Made by a program: the position numbers and the translations under genes. Positions 24,495 to 31,628 of a stretch of 64,000 bases of DNA are shown piece after piece. The DNA is taken from assembly GCA_040385105.1 (NCBI GenBank), contig JAZKHY010000053.1:3094-67093 (forward strand), written 5' to 3'. The notes below the pieces were generated by a model that was not told where the DNA came from, ran no database searches, and saw only the letters and a program-made list of their open reading frames with translations. The stretch comes from JACMQX01 sp040385105. GTDB taxonomy: Bacteria; Pseudomonadota; Gammaproteobacteria; Burkholderiales; Burkholderiaceae_C. Positions within the stretch are counted from its first letter, which is position 1. The number at the start of each line of letters is the position of its first letter.

Positions 24495-25664
24495 ATGACT
24501 GACAACACGGGTAAACAGCCGCCGCACGGCCCGCTTGCGGGCGTGCGGGTGGTCGAGATGGAGGGGGTGGGGCCGGCGCCGTTCGCCGCGATGTGGCTGG
24601 CCGATATGGGTGCAAGCGTTGTGCGCATCAACCGCCCCGGCCAGCGTGACAACCAGACGCGCGGCGATGTGCTGAACCGGGGCCGCCAGTCGATTGCGGT
24701 AGACCTCAAGAAGCCCGGCGCCAGCGGCATCGTGCTGCGGCTGGTGGAGCAGGCCGACGTGCTGCTCGAAGGCTTTCGTCCGGGCGTGATGGAGCGCCTG
24801 GGCCTGGGGCCTGATGTGTGCCTGGCGCGCAAGCCCTCGCTGGTCTATGGCCGCGTGACCGGCTGGGGCCAGTCCGGGCCGCTCTCGCCGACGGCCGGGC
24901 ATGACATCAACTACATCGCGCTGACCGGCGCGCTGCATGGCATGGGGCCCGCTGACGGCCGGCCGACGCCGCCGATGAACCTGCTGGGGGACTTTGGCGG
25001 CGGCGGCATGTTCCTGGTGGCGGGTGTGCTGGCGGCGTTGCTGGAGTGCGGCCGCTCGGGCCGCGGGCAGGTCGTCGATGCGGCCATGACCGACGGCGCA
25101 TCGCTGCTGTCGTCCATGATCTGGGCCTACCGCGGCAAGGGCCGCTGGAAGGATGAGCGCGAGGCCAACCTGTTTGACGGCGGCGCGCCGTTCTACGGCA
25201 CTTACCGCTGCGCCGACGGCCGTTACCTGGCGGTGGGCGCGATCGAGGGCGAGTTCTGGGGTTTGCTGGTGACGCGATGCGGCATTGACGAGCCGCTGCT
25301 GCGCGGCGAGCGCCATGACCGCTCCCGCTGGCCGCAGGTGCGTGCGCGCCTGGCGGAAATCTTTCTTACGCGAGCGCGCAACGAATGGTGCGACCTGCTG
25401 GAAAGCACCGATGCCTGCGTCACGCCGGTGCTCAACATGGGCGAGGCCGTGACGCATCCGCAGGCCGTGGCGCGCGGCGCCTTCATCGAAGTGGCAGGCG
25501 TGGTGCAGCCCGCGCCTGCGCCCCGGCTGGACCGCACGCCCGCTGCGGTGACTTCACCGCCGCCCCTGGTCGGCGAGCACAGCCAGGCCATCCTCCGGGC
25601 CCATGGCTTCAGCGAGGACGAGATTGCCCAGGCCCTGGCCGGCGGGGTGGTGCAGCAGGCCTGA
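24495..25664 (+). CDS. Family III CoA-transferase fold protein, alpha-methylacyl-CoA racemase-like
   Basis: A 389-aa CaiB/BaiF-fold protein. The segment GHDINYIALTGAL (H136, D137) and LLGDFGGGG (D166) match the catalytic His and Asp motifs of alpha-methylacyl-CoA racemase rather than a transferase, so racemisation of a 2-methyl-branched acyl-CoA is the best call. A true CoA-transferase remains possible. No ribosome site precedes the ATG, and the promoter places the transcript start at or next to it. It is transcribed away from the six-gene operon from a shared control region. A racemase would be needed if acyl-CoA dehydrogenase accepts only one 2-methyl epimer. Confidence 0.82.
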   Translation: MTDNTGKQPPHGPLAGVRVVEMEGVGPAPFAAMWLADMGASVVRINRPGQRDNQTRGDVLNRGRQSIAVDLKKPGASGIVLRLVEQADVLLEGFRPGVMERLGLGPDVCLARKPSLVYGRVTGWGQSGPLSPTAGHDINYIALTGALHGMGPADGRPTPPMNLLGDFGGGGMFLVAGVLAALLECGRSGRGQVVDAAMTDGASLLSSMIWAYRGKGRWKDEREANLFDGGAPFYGTYRCADGRYLAVGAIEGEFWGLLVTRCGIDEPLLRGERHDRSRWPQVRARLAEIFLTRARNEWCDLLESTDACVTPVLNMGEAVTHPQAVARGAFIEVAGVVQPAPAPRLDRTPAAVTSPPPLVGEHSQAILRAHGFSEDEIAQALAGGVVQQA

Positions 25665-25685
25665 CCCGGCCTGCGCGTGCAAGGC

Positions 25686-27122
25686 TCAAGGCTGCGCAGT
25701 TGCACAGAGGCGCTGCCACTGCGCCAGCGCGTCAAAGCATGCGTCCAGGGAGCGGAACAGTGCCAGGCGCGGGTTCTTCTCGGCCTCCTCGGCGCCGGGG
25801 GCTTCATGCCGCTGGCTCATCCAGACAATGCAGACAGGCTTGCCATGCCTTGCCGACAGCTCGCCGAGTTGCGCCAGCAGGCGGACAGGCTGCGAGCGGC
25901 CCCAGGGAATGACGAGCGCGCCGTATTGCGCATCAGCCAGCATCGCATCGGCGCATTCAAGCAGCGACTCCGGGTTGCGTGTGGCCTGTGCCGTGGCATC
26001 GCACGGGTTGCGCGGCGAGCCGAACGGCGGGAGCGCGGCGCGCAGCCGCGCGGTGGTTTCCGCCGCGGGCTGCGGCACCGGCACGCCGTGGCGCGAGGCT
26101 GCGTCGGTGGCCAGGATGGCGGTGCCGCCCGAACCTGAGACGATGGCCGCACCGCTGGCGCCGCCTGCAGCGCAAGGGCGGGGCGCGGGTGCCTTGGCAA
26201 GGAACGCCGCCGTCTCCAGCAGCGTTTCGACGCGCGTCACCTGCACGATGCCGGCCTGCCTGAACAGGCCGGGCCATGCGCCGGTATCGCCTGTGGCGGT
26301 ATGGGTGTGGTAGCGCGCCGCGGCCTGGCCCTCCCTGCTCATCCCGAGCTTGCAGGCGGCAATGCGCTTGCCGCGCGCGGCGGCCAGCCGGGCGGCGGCG
26401 GCTAGGCGGGCCGGGTCGGGCAGGCCTTCAAACACCAGTGCAATCACATCGCAGCTGGCGTCGTCCGCCAGGTACGCCACATAGTCGGCCACATCCACGT
26501 CGCAGGAGTTGCCGCAGGTCAGCACATGGCTGATCGACGAGCCAATCTCGGCCGCGTGGGACAGGCCCAGCCCGAGCGCCCCCGACTGCGCGACCAGGCC
26601 GATGCGCGTGCCGGGGATGAGGCCGCCGGGCGGGAATTCCGCAAATGCCGCAAGCAGCCCGTGCGCACGGTTGGCGACGCCAACGCAGTTGGGGCCGACC
26701 ACGCGCATGCTGTGCGCCCGGCCAATGGCCAGCAGGCGCTGCTGCGCGGCAGCATCTTCCGGCAGGCCGGTTTCTGCATAGCCCGATGCCAGCACGATGA
26801 CCGCGCCCGCGCCGCGTTGCGCACACTCGGTGACGACGGCCTCCACCGACTCCTGCGGTACGGCCAGCACCACGCAGTCGGGCGGCTCCGGCAAGGCGCT
26901 GATGGATGGGTAGCAGGTGCGGCCGCCCAGTGCCGCATGTTTTGAATTGACGGGAAAGAGCCGGCCGGGAAACGGCGCGAGGTTGGCCAGCGTCCGCCCG
27001 CCGAGCGAGGCCGCATTGGCCGAGGCGCCCACCAGCGCCACGCTGGCCGGCTGCAGCAGGCGCCGCAGGTCCGGGTGGCGATACACGTCACGGATGATGT
27101 CCGTTATGGGGATGTCCGTCAT
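25686..27122 (-). CDS. ADP-forming acyl-CoA synthetase-like protein lacking the ATP-grasp domain
   Basis: A 478-aa protein with a CoA-binding Rossmann domain (~15-140: LLQPASVALVGAS, VNSKHAALGG), a succinyl-CoA-ligase-like domain (VGPNCVGVAN, GLVAQSGALG) and a third flavodoxin-like domain to the end. The His-containing segment reads HTHTATGDTGAW, where family members usually have SHTGALAG. Full-length enzymes are ~700 aa and end with an ATP-grasp domain that is missing here, and no separate subunit for it is seen in the window. It may pair with a distant subunit or use bound acyl-CoA without ATP. Its promoter shares the TACC-N4-GGTA site at 27199 with the divergent oxidoreductase gene. Confidence 0.78.
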   Translation of the reverse strand: MTDIPITDIIRDVYRHPDLRRLLQPASVALVGASANAASLGGRTLANLAPFPGRLFPVNSKHAALGGRTCYPSISALPEPPDCVVLAVPQESVEAVVTECAQRGAGAVIVLASGYAETGLPEDAAAQQRLLAIGRAHSMRVVGPNCVGVANRAHGLLAAFAEFPPGGLIPGTRIGLVAQSGALGLGLSHAAEIGSSISHVLTCGNSCDVDVADYVAYLADDASCDVIALVFEGLPDPARLAAAARLAAARGKRIAACKLGMSREGQAAARYHTHTATGDTGAWPGLFRQAGIVQVTRVETLLETAAFLAKAPAPRPCAAGGASGAAIVSGSGGTAILATDAASRHGVPVPQPAAETTARLRAALPPFGSPRNPCDATAQATRNPESLLECADAMLADAQYGALVIPWGRSQPVRLLAQLGELSARHGKPVCIVWMSQRHEAPGAEEAEKNPRLALFRSLDACFDALAQWQRLCATAQP

Positions 27123-27198
27123 GGGCGCGTTGTCTCCTTGTGCGCTGGCTGCCTTTGCTTGACAGTGCCGCAGCGTTCTGGCTTACTTCGCCGAATTC

Positions 27199-27210
27199 TA
27201 CCGAAAGGTA
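27199..27210. promoter_or_regulatory. Operator TACC-N4-GGTA between divergent genes
   Basis: CTACC-GAAA-GGTAG (27198-27211), between the synthetase-like gene and the oxidoreductase gene. On the minus strand TTGCCA, a 16-base spacer and TAGAAT overlap it. On the plus strand TAGGAT (27209-27214) could be a -10, but its -35 is weak. One site could therefore control both directions. Confidence 0.73.
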
Positions 27211-27245
27211 GGATTGTGGCAATCAACACCGGACGACCCGAACCC

Positions 27246-28244
27246 ATGCGCGCCATCCAGATCACCGAATGGACTTCACCCGAGCGGCTGCAGGTCAGCG
27301 AGATTGCGCCGCCGGCTTGCGGCGGCGAAGAAGTGCTCATCCGCGTCCACGCAGCCGCGGTGAGCCATTCGCTGTCGCTGCTGATCGCGGGCAAATACCA
27401 GCGCAAGCCGGCGTTTCCCTTTGTGCCGGGCAACACGGTGGCGGGCACGGTCATCTCCACCGGCGCCCGCGCAGGCCGGTTCAGGGTGGGCGACAGGGTG
27501 CTCGCCTCGCTGGAATACGGCAGCCTGGCCGAGCAGGCCGTGGCCCATGAAGACAACACCTGGCCCATCCCGCCGGGCCTGCCGTTCCCGGAGGCCACGG
27601 CCTTCAACAGTTCCTACAACTCCGTCGCTGCGGCGCTGACCTGGCCCGGTCTGCTGGAGGCGGGGCCGGGCAAGACCTTGCTGGTCACCGGCGCGGCGGG
27701 CGGCGTGGGCACCGCCGCAGTGCAGATCGGCCGGCTGCTCGGCGCCCGCGTCATTGCGGCGGCCAGCAGCGAGGCGGGGCGCTGGCATGCGTTGCACAAC
27801 GGCGCGCATGAAGCGGTCGATGCCGGCCCGGCCGTGTTGCGCGATGCGGTCAGGCAGCTCACCGCGGGCGAGGGTGTGCAGGCCGTGCTGGAGCCCGTCG
27901 GCGGGGCGGTGTTCGACGCAGCGCTGCGCTGCCTGGCGCCGGGCGGGCGCATCCTGCCGATCGGCTTTGCCGGCGGCGTCGTGCCGCAGATCCCGGCCAA
28001 CCTGCTGCTGGTCAAGAACATCACCGTCTGCGGGCTGTACATGGGCTATTACAAGATCGACGCCCGGGCCCGGCATGCGGCGCGGATGCGCGAGCTGTTT
28101 GCATTGCTGGGCAGCTGGTGGGAGCAGGGCCTGATCAAGCCCCAGGTGGGCGCCTGCTTCAGCCTGGACGAGGTGCCGGCCGCTTTTGCACGGGTGCTGG
28201 ACCGGGCGCACCGGGGGCATGTCGTGGTGACACCGAACGCCTGA
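27246..28244 (+). CDS. Zinc-independent quinone oxidoreductase / MDR-family reductase
   Basis: A 332-aa NADPH-dependent medium-chain reductase. An N-terminal GroES-like domain (VHAAAVSHSLSLLIAGKY, FVPGNTVAGTVISTG) is followed by a Rossmann domain with LVTGAAGGVGTAAVQIGRLLGA cofactor loop (core GAAGGVG). The structural and catalytic zinc cysteines of alcohol dehydrogenases are absent, as in quinone or enoyl reductases. The frame is open to 27075, but that part overlaps the divergent gene; the ATG at 27246 begins the conserved MRAIQITEW. The operator at 27199 suggests it belongs to the acyl-CoA regulon, perhaps reducing an enoyl-CoA or enone intermediate. Confidence 0.88.
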   Translation: MRAIQITEWTSPERLQVSEIAPPACGGEEVLIRVHAAAVSHSLSLLIAGKYQRKPAFPFVPGNTVAGTVISTGARAGRFRVGDRVLASLEYGSLAEQAVAHEDNTWPIPPGLPFPEATAFNSSYNSVAAALTWPGLLEAGPGKTLLVTGAAGGVGTAAVQIGRLLGARVIAAASSEAGRWHALHNGAHEAVDAGPAVLRDAVRQLTAGEGVQAVLEPVGGAVFDAALRCLAPGGRILPIGFAGGVVPQIPANLLLVKNITVCGLYMGYYKIDARARHAARMRELFALLGSWWEQGLIKPQVGACFSLDEVPAAFARVLDRAHRGHVVVTPNA

Positions 28245-28274
28245 TGCAGCGCTGAAGGAGCTCCTGACACGCCT

Positions 28275-28294
28275 GCTGACACATCAGTGTCAGC
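28275..28294. promoter_or_regulatory. Inverted repeat upstream of the WYL regulator
   Basis: GCTGACAC-ATCA-GTGTCAGC with perfect 8-base arms. A third half-site CTGACAC lies at 28264-28270, 12 bases before the left arm's CTGACAC. It sits ~105 bases before the regulator start and 30 bases after the previous stop. It is a candidate operator for the WYL protein, but could also act in termination; no T-run follows. Confidence 0.6.
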
Positions 28295-28400
28295 AGCCTC
28301 TGGCGGGTGCCCATGCTTTGCGCTGAGAATCTGGCCTCACCCACCCCCAGCCCTGCTGCCCTGTCTCCGGGCACGGCTGTCCTACCAAAGAGCCGTCATC

Positions 28401-29102
28401 ATGCGCCGTGCCGACCGCCTGTTCCACATCATCCAGCTCATCCGGGGCCGCCGCCTCACCACGGCCGCCTTCCTAGCCGACCGGCTTGAGGTCTCGGAGC
28501 GCACCATTTACCGCGACGTGTCGGACTTGCAGACCCAGGGCGTGCCCATCGAGGGCGAGGCCGGCGTGGGCTACCGGCTCGGCGCGGGCTTTGACCTGCC
28601 GCCGATGATGTTCACCCAGGAGGAGGCCAAGGCGCTGGTGGCGTCGGTGCGCATCGCCCAGGCCTGGCTGGACCCGGTGCTGGCGCGCAATGCGCAGGAC
28701 GCGCTGGGCAAGATCATGTCGGTGCTGCCGGTGGATGCGCGCGCGGCCGCCGAGAGCCTGGTGGTGTTTGCGCCGGCCTGGGGCCTGGAGGCACCGGCGC
28801 AGCGCACCCTGCAGACACTGCGCGAGGCGGCTCAGGACCGTTGCAAGCTCTTCATCAACTACCGCGACCTGACCGACAAGGCCAGCGAGCGAACCGTCCG
28901 CCCGCTGGGCTGCTTCTACTGGGGCAAGGTCTGGACGCTGGCCGCGTGGTGCGAACAGCGCCAGGACTTCCGCAGCTTCCGCGTGGACCGCGTCACCTAT
29001 GTGCGGCGCCTTGACGAGCGCTTCCGCGACGAGCCCGGCAGGACACTGGCCGACCACCTGCGCATCGAGGAAGCCCGTATGCGGGAGCAGGGCTGGTGCT
29101 AA
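28401..29102 (+). CDS. YafY-type HTH-WYL transcriptional regulator
   Basis: A 233-aa regulator. The N-terminal helix-turn-helix of DeoR/HTH_11 type is visible (RADRLFHIIQLIRG, FLADRLEVSERTIYRDVSDL). A WYL-type ligand domain follows (~135-220), with KLFINYRDL, RPLGCFYWGKVWTLAAWC and FRVDRV. WYL domains sense small ligands or nucleic acid. The ATG at 28401 starts the conserved RRADRL. No adjacent gene transcribed with it is an obvious target. The palindrome at 28275 suggests autoregulation. Confidence 0.88.
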   Translation: MRRADRLFHIIQLIRGRRLTTAAFLADRLEVSERTIYRDVSDLQTQGVPIEGEAGVGYRLGAGFDLPPMMFTQEEAKALVASVRIAQAWLDPVLARNAQDALGKIMSVLPVDARAAAESLVVFAPAWGLEAPAQRTLQTLREAAQDRCKLFINYRDLTDKASERTVRPLGCFYWGKVWTLAAWCEQRQDFRSFRVDRVTYVRRLDERFRDEPGRTLADHLRIEEARMREQGWC

Positions 29103-29103
29103 G

Positions 29104-29176
29104 GACGCCCCCCGTCCGCCCTTCGGGCGCTCCCCCCACTGGGGGGCGGAGCCAGTGGCCCGGCAGAGCCGGTTCC
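29104..29176 (+). repeat. Dispersed intergenic repeat, copy A
   Basis: A ~73-base GC-rich element containing CTCCCCCCACTGGGGGG and ending in GAGCCGGTTCC. A closely matching copy lies in reverse orientation at 51993-52064. Each sits between genes and holds inner palindromes, so it may fold and act as a transcript end. Similar elements recur in related genomes as intergenic repeats (general knowledge, not checked here). Confidence 0.75.
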
Positions 29177-29205
29177 ACGGCTCCCGCGAAACGGGAAGCG
29201 TCGCG

Positions 29206-29691
29206 TTATGCGGCCAGCGCAGCTTCGATGTCTTTCGCCAAGCCCTTCGGCGCCTCCTGCGGGCCGTAGCGCTTGATGACTTCACCGTCCTTGCCGACGA
29301 GGAACTTGGTGAAATTCCATTTGATGGCCTTGCTGCCGAGCAGGCCGGGCGCCTCGGCCGTCAGCCACTTGAACAGCGGGTCGGCATCGGCGCCGTTGAC
29401 GTTAATCTTTTCCATCATCGGGAAAGTGACGCCGTAGTTGAGCTGGCAGAACCCGGCGATCTCCTCATTGCTGCCAGGGTCCTGCGCGCCGAACTGGTTG
29501 CACGGGAACCCCATGACCACCAGACCCTTGCCGCCGTAGTCCTTGTGCAGTTCCTCAAGCCCGCCAAACTGGGGTGTGAATCCGCACGCACTGGCAGTGT
29601 TGACAATCAGCAGCACCTTGCCTTTGTACTGATTCAGCGGTACGGTCTGGCCATTGATGGTCCTGGCTTCAAAGTCGTAAACAGAAGGCAT
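29206..29691 (-). CDS. Glutathione peroxidase family protein
   Basis: A 161-aa thiol peroxidase that reduces hydroperoxides in the cytoplasm, usually with thioredoxin in bacteria. The catalytic tetrad motifs are visible: Cys36 in NTASACGFTPQ, Gln in FPCNQFG, and Trp-Asn in WNFTKFLV. Length matches the bacterial non-selenium form. It converges on the WYL regulator gene, with the dispersed repeat between them. Confidence 0.94.
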   Translation of the reverse strand: MPSVYDFEARTINGQTVPLNQYKGKVLLIVNTASACGFTPQFGGLEELHKDYGGKGLVVMGFPCNQFGAQDPGSNEEIAGFCQLNYGVTFPMMEKINVNGADADPLFKWLTAEAPGLLGSKAIKWNFTKFLVGKDGEVIKRYGPQEAPKGLAKDIEAALAA

Positions 29692-29783
29692 GCGGCACTC
29701 CGGGAGTTGATCCGGTCATTGTGCCCGTGCCGGCCCGGCATTGCAGGAAACAGGTATTTCACGGAGACCCTGAACGCAACATC

Positions 29784-30647
29784 ATGAGCAAGCCCCACGC
29801 AATTGCACTGGCCGGGTTCACCGCATTCGAACGCACGACGTTCGAGTCGTTCTTCCGCCTGGCCGCCCGGCGGGTGCAAGGCTATGCGCTTGTGGACGAC
29901 ATCCAGGCCTGCGACCTGATCGTCGCCAATGCCGACGATGGGGACACCATGGCCGCGCTGTTCGCACGGCCGCCCACGGTGCCCGTGCTGCTTGTGGGGC
30001 AGGATGATGCAGGCACGGGCTGGCCGATTGAGCCGCGGCCCATCAAGCTCATGAACGTGCTCACGGCGGTGGACCAGATGCTGGGCATGCAGCCGGCCGC
30101 AGCCGCGCCGCCGCCGGCGCCCCGCAACGGCACCCGGGCGTTTGCGCCGACAAGGCCCTTTGCCGGTGACCCGGCGCTGCAGCCGTCAGCGCCTGCGGCC
30201 CCGGCAGCCGACGACGGCATCCTGGTGGTGGACGGCAGTGACGCCACGCTTGCTGCCATGCGCAAACTGCTGCAGCGCGTCGGCTTCACGGCCGATGTGG
30301 CACGCTCGGCCGACGAGGCCTTCAGCCGGCTGCAGGCACGGCCTTACCGCCTCGTCTTTCTTGATGCCGGGCTGGAGGGCACGGACGGCTACCAGGCCTG
30401 CAAGCTCATCAAGCAGGGCAAGTATGGAAACGGCGGGCCGCCCATCGTGGTGATGCTGACCGGCAGGGCCGGCACCATCGACAAGATCAAGGGGTCGATG
30501 GCCGGCTGCGATGCCTGGCTGGCCAAGCCGCCGGAAGAGCGCGCCCTGCTCAAGCTGCTGGCCAAGTACGACGACCAGGTGCAGCGCAGCTTCCAGGCGA
30601 CGCGCCTGGGCACGGACGCAGACAGGCCGCCGCGCGGCGATGCCTGA
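29784..30647 (+). CDS. Two-receiver response-regulator-like protein
   Basis: A 287-aa protein without an output domain. Residues ~5-105 look like a degenerate receiver that lacks the phospho-acceptor motif. A Pro/Ala linker (~110-155) leads to a C-terminal receiver (~160-275) with LVVDGSD, FLDAGLEGTDGY (acceptor Asp), VMLTGR and WLAKPP, so the switch Thr and Lys are present. Only one of the usual paired acidic residues remains. The layout resembles chemosensory/twitching-type stand-alone receivers. The chosen ATG begins MSKPHAIALAG; the partner kinase is not in the window. Confidence 0.75.
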   Translation: MSKPHAIALAGFTAFERTTFESFFRLAARRVQGYALVDDIQACDLIVANADDGDTMAALFARPPTVPVLLVGQDDAGTGWPIEPRPIKLMNVLTAVDQMLGMQPAAAAPPPAPRNGTRAFAPTRPFAGDPALQPSAPAAPAADDGILVVDGSDATLAAMRKLLQRVGFTADVARSADEAFSRLQARPYRLVFLDAGLEGTDGYQACKLIKQGKYGNGGPPIVVMLTGRAGTIDKIKGSMAGCDAWLAKPPEERALLKLLAKYDDQVQRSFQATRLGTDADRPPRGDA

Positions 30648-30662
30648 CGCGCAGCCTGCTTC

Positions 30663-31541
30663 TCAATGCCTGGCGCGCGTGTCCGGCAGGGCAGACATTG
30701 CCGCCGCGAGAACAATCAGGACACCACCCACCACCGTCCGCCCCGTCAGCTCCGCCGCCCCCAGCGCCACCGACGACAGGCTCGCAAAAATGACCTCCGA
30801 CAGCATGATCAGCGAGGTGCTGTGGGCGCTCAGCCTGGAGGCGCCGTATTGCAGGGCCAGGTTGCTTGCCATGAACCCGAGCCCCAGCAGGATGGCCAGC
30901 AACACCCAGCTGAACGCGGGCGCGGGCGGCGCGTTCACAAAGCCCTGGCCCATGCCGTAGAGCGCGGCAGCGATGGCCACCAGCGCGCCGCCGCCGAACA
31001 TGGCCATCACGCGGGACTCCGTGGGCGCCCCTGAGAGCTTGAGCAGCAGGATGTTGGTCAGCGCAAAGCTGAAGCCGCCCGCAATCGCCAGCCAGTCCGC
31101 CAGGCCCGAAGGTACCGGCCAGGCCGAGCCCGGCGCCTTGAGCACGATGATGACGCCCGCCAGCGCCAGCGCCACGCGCAGCATGGAGGCGGGCGTGGGC
31201 TTCTCGCCCAGCAGCGGCCAGGCCAGCAGCACCGACCAGGCGGGCATCAGGTAGAACAGCAGCACGACCCGCACCACGTCGCCCACCGTCACGGCCCAAT
31301 TGAAGCCCACATTGGTCACGCCCGTGGCCGCCACCAGCAGCCAGAGCATCGGGCGGCCGGCAAAACCGCGCCAGGCCCCGGGTTTCACCGCTAGCAGGCA
31401 GGCCAGCGAAAACAGGAACACCAGCGCCGTGGCCCATAGCGGATGCAGGCCCTGATCCTGCAGCGCGCGGAACGGCCACCATGAAATACCCCACACGAGG
31501 GCATTGAAAGCGAGGGCCAGGGCGGGCAGGACAGGGTTCAC
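30663..31541 (-). CDS. DMT-superfamily (EamA) transporter
   Basis: A ~292-aa inner-membrane protein with ten predicted hydrophobic segments arranged as two EamA repeats (for example LALAFNALVWGISWWPF at the start and MLSEVIFASLSSVALGA in the second half). The conserved LxxxEP-like motif region is MLSEVIFA. I start at the GTG that encodes VNPVLPAL, since residues upstream are not transporter-like. EamA proteins export amino acids or other metabolites; the substrate here is unknown. Confidence 0.82.
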   Translation of the reverse strand: MNPVLPALALAFNALVWGISWWPFRALQDQGLHPLWATALVFLFSLACLLAVKPGAWRGFAGRPMLWLLVAATGVTNVGFNWAVTVGDVVRVVLLFYLMPAWSVLLAWPLLGEKPTPASMLRVALALAGVIIVLKAPGSAWPVPSGLADWLAIAGGFSFALTNILLLKLSGAPTESRVMAMFGGGALVAIAAALYGMGQGFVNAPPAPAFSWVLLAILLGLGFMASNLALQYGASRLSAHSTSLIMLSEVIFASLSSVALGAAELTGRTVVGGVLIVLAAAMSALPDTRARH

Positions 31542-31628
31542 GGGCGCACAAAAAGAAAAAAGAGGAGCTGTCGCTATGGCAGGCAGGCAAGGCCGGTCAG
31601 GCAGCGGCGCGCACACGGCGCAGCGGTG

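Noticed and set aside
27075..27245. N-terminal extension of the quinone oxidoreductase
   Set aside because: It would run through the divergent gene's start and the operator. The conserved family N-terminus begins at 27246.
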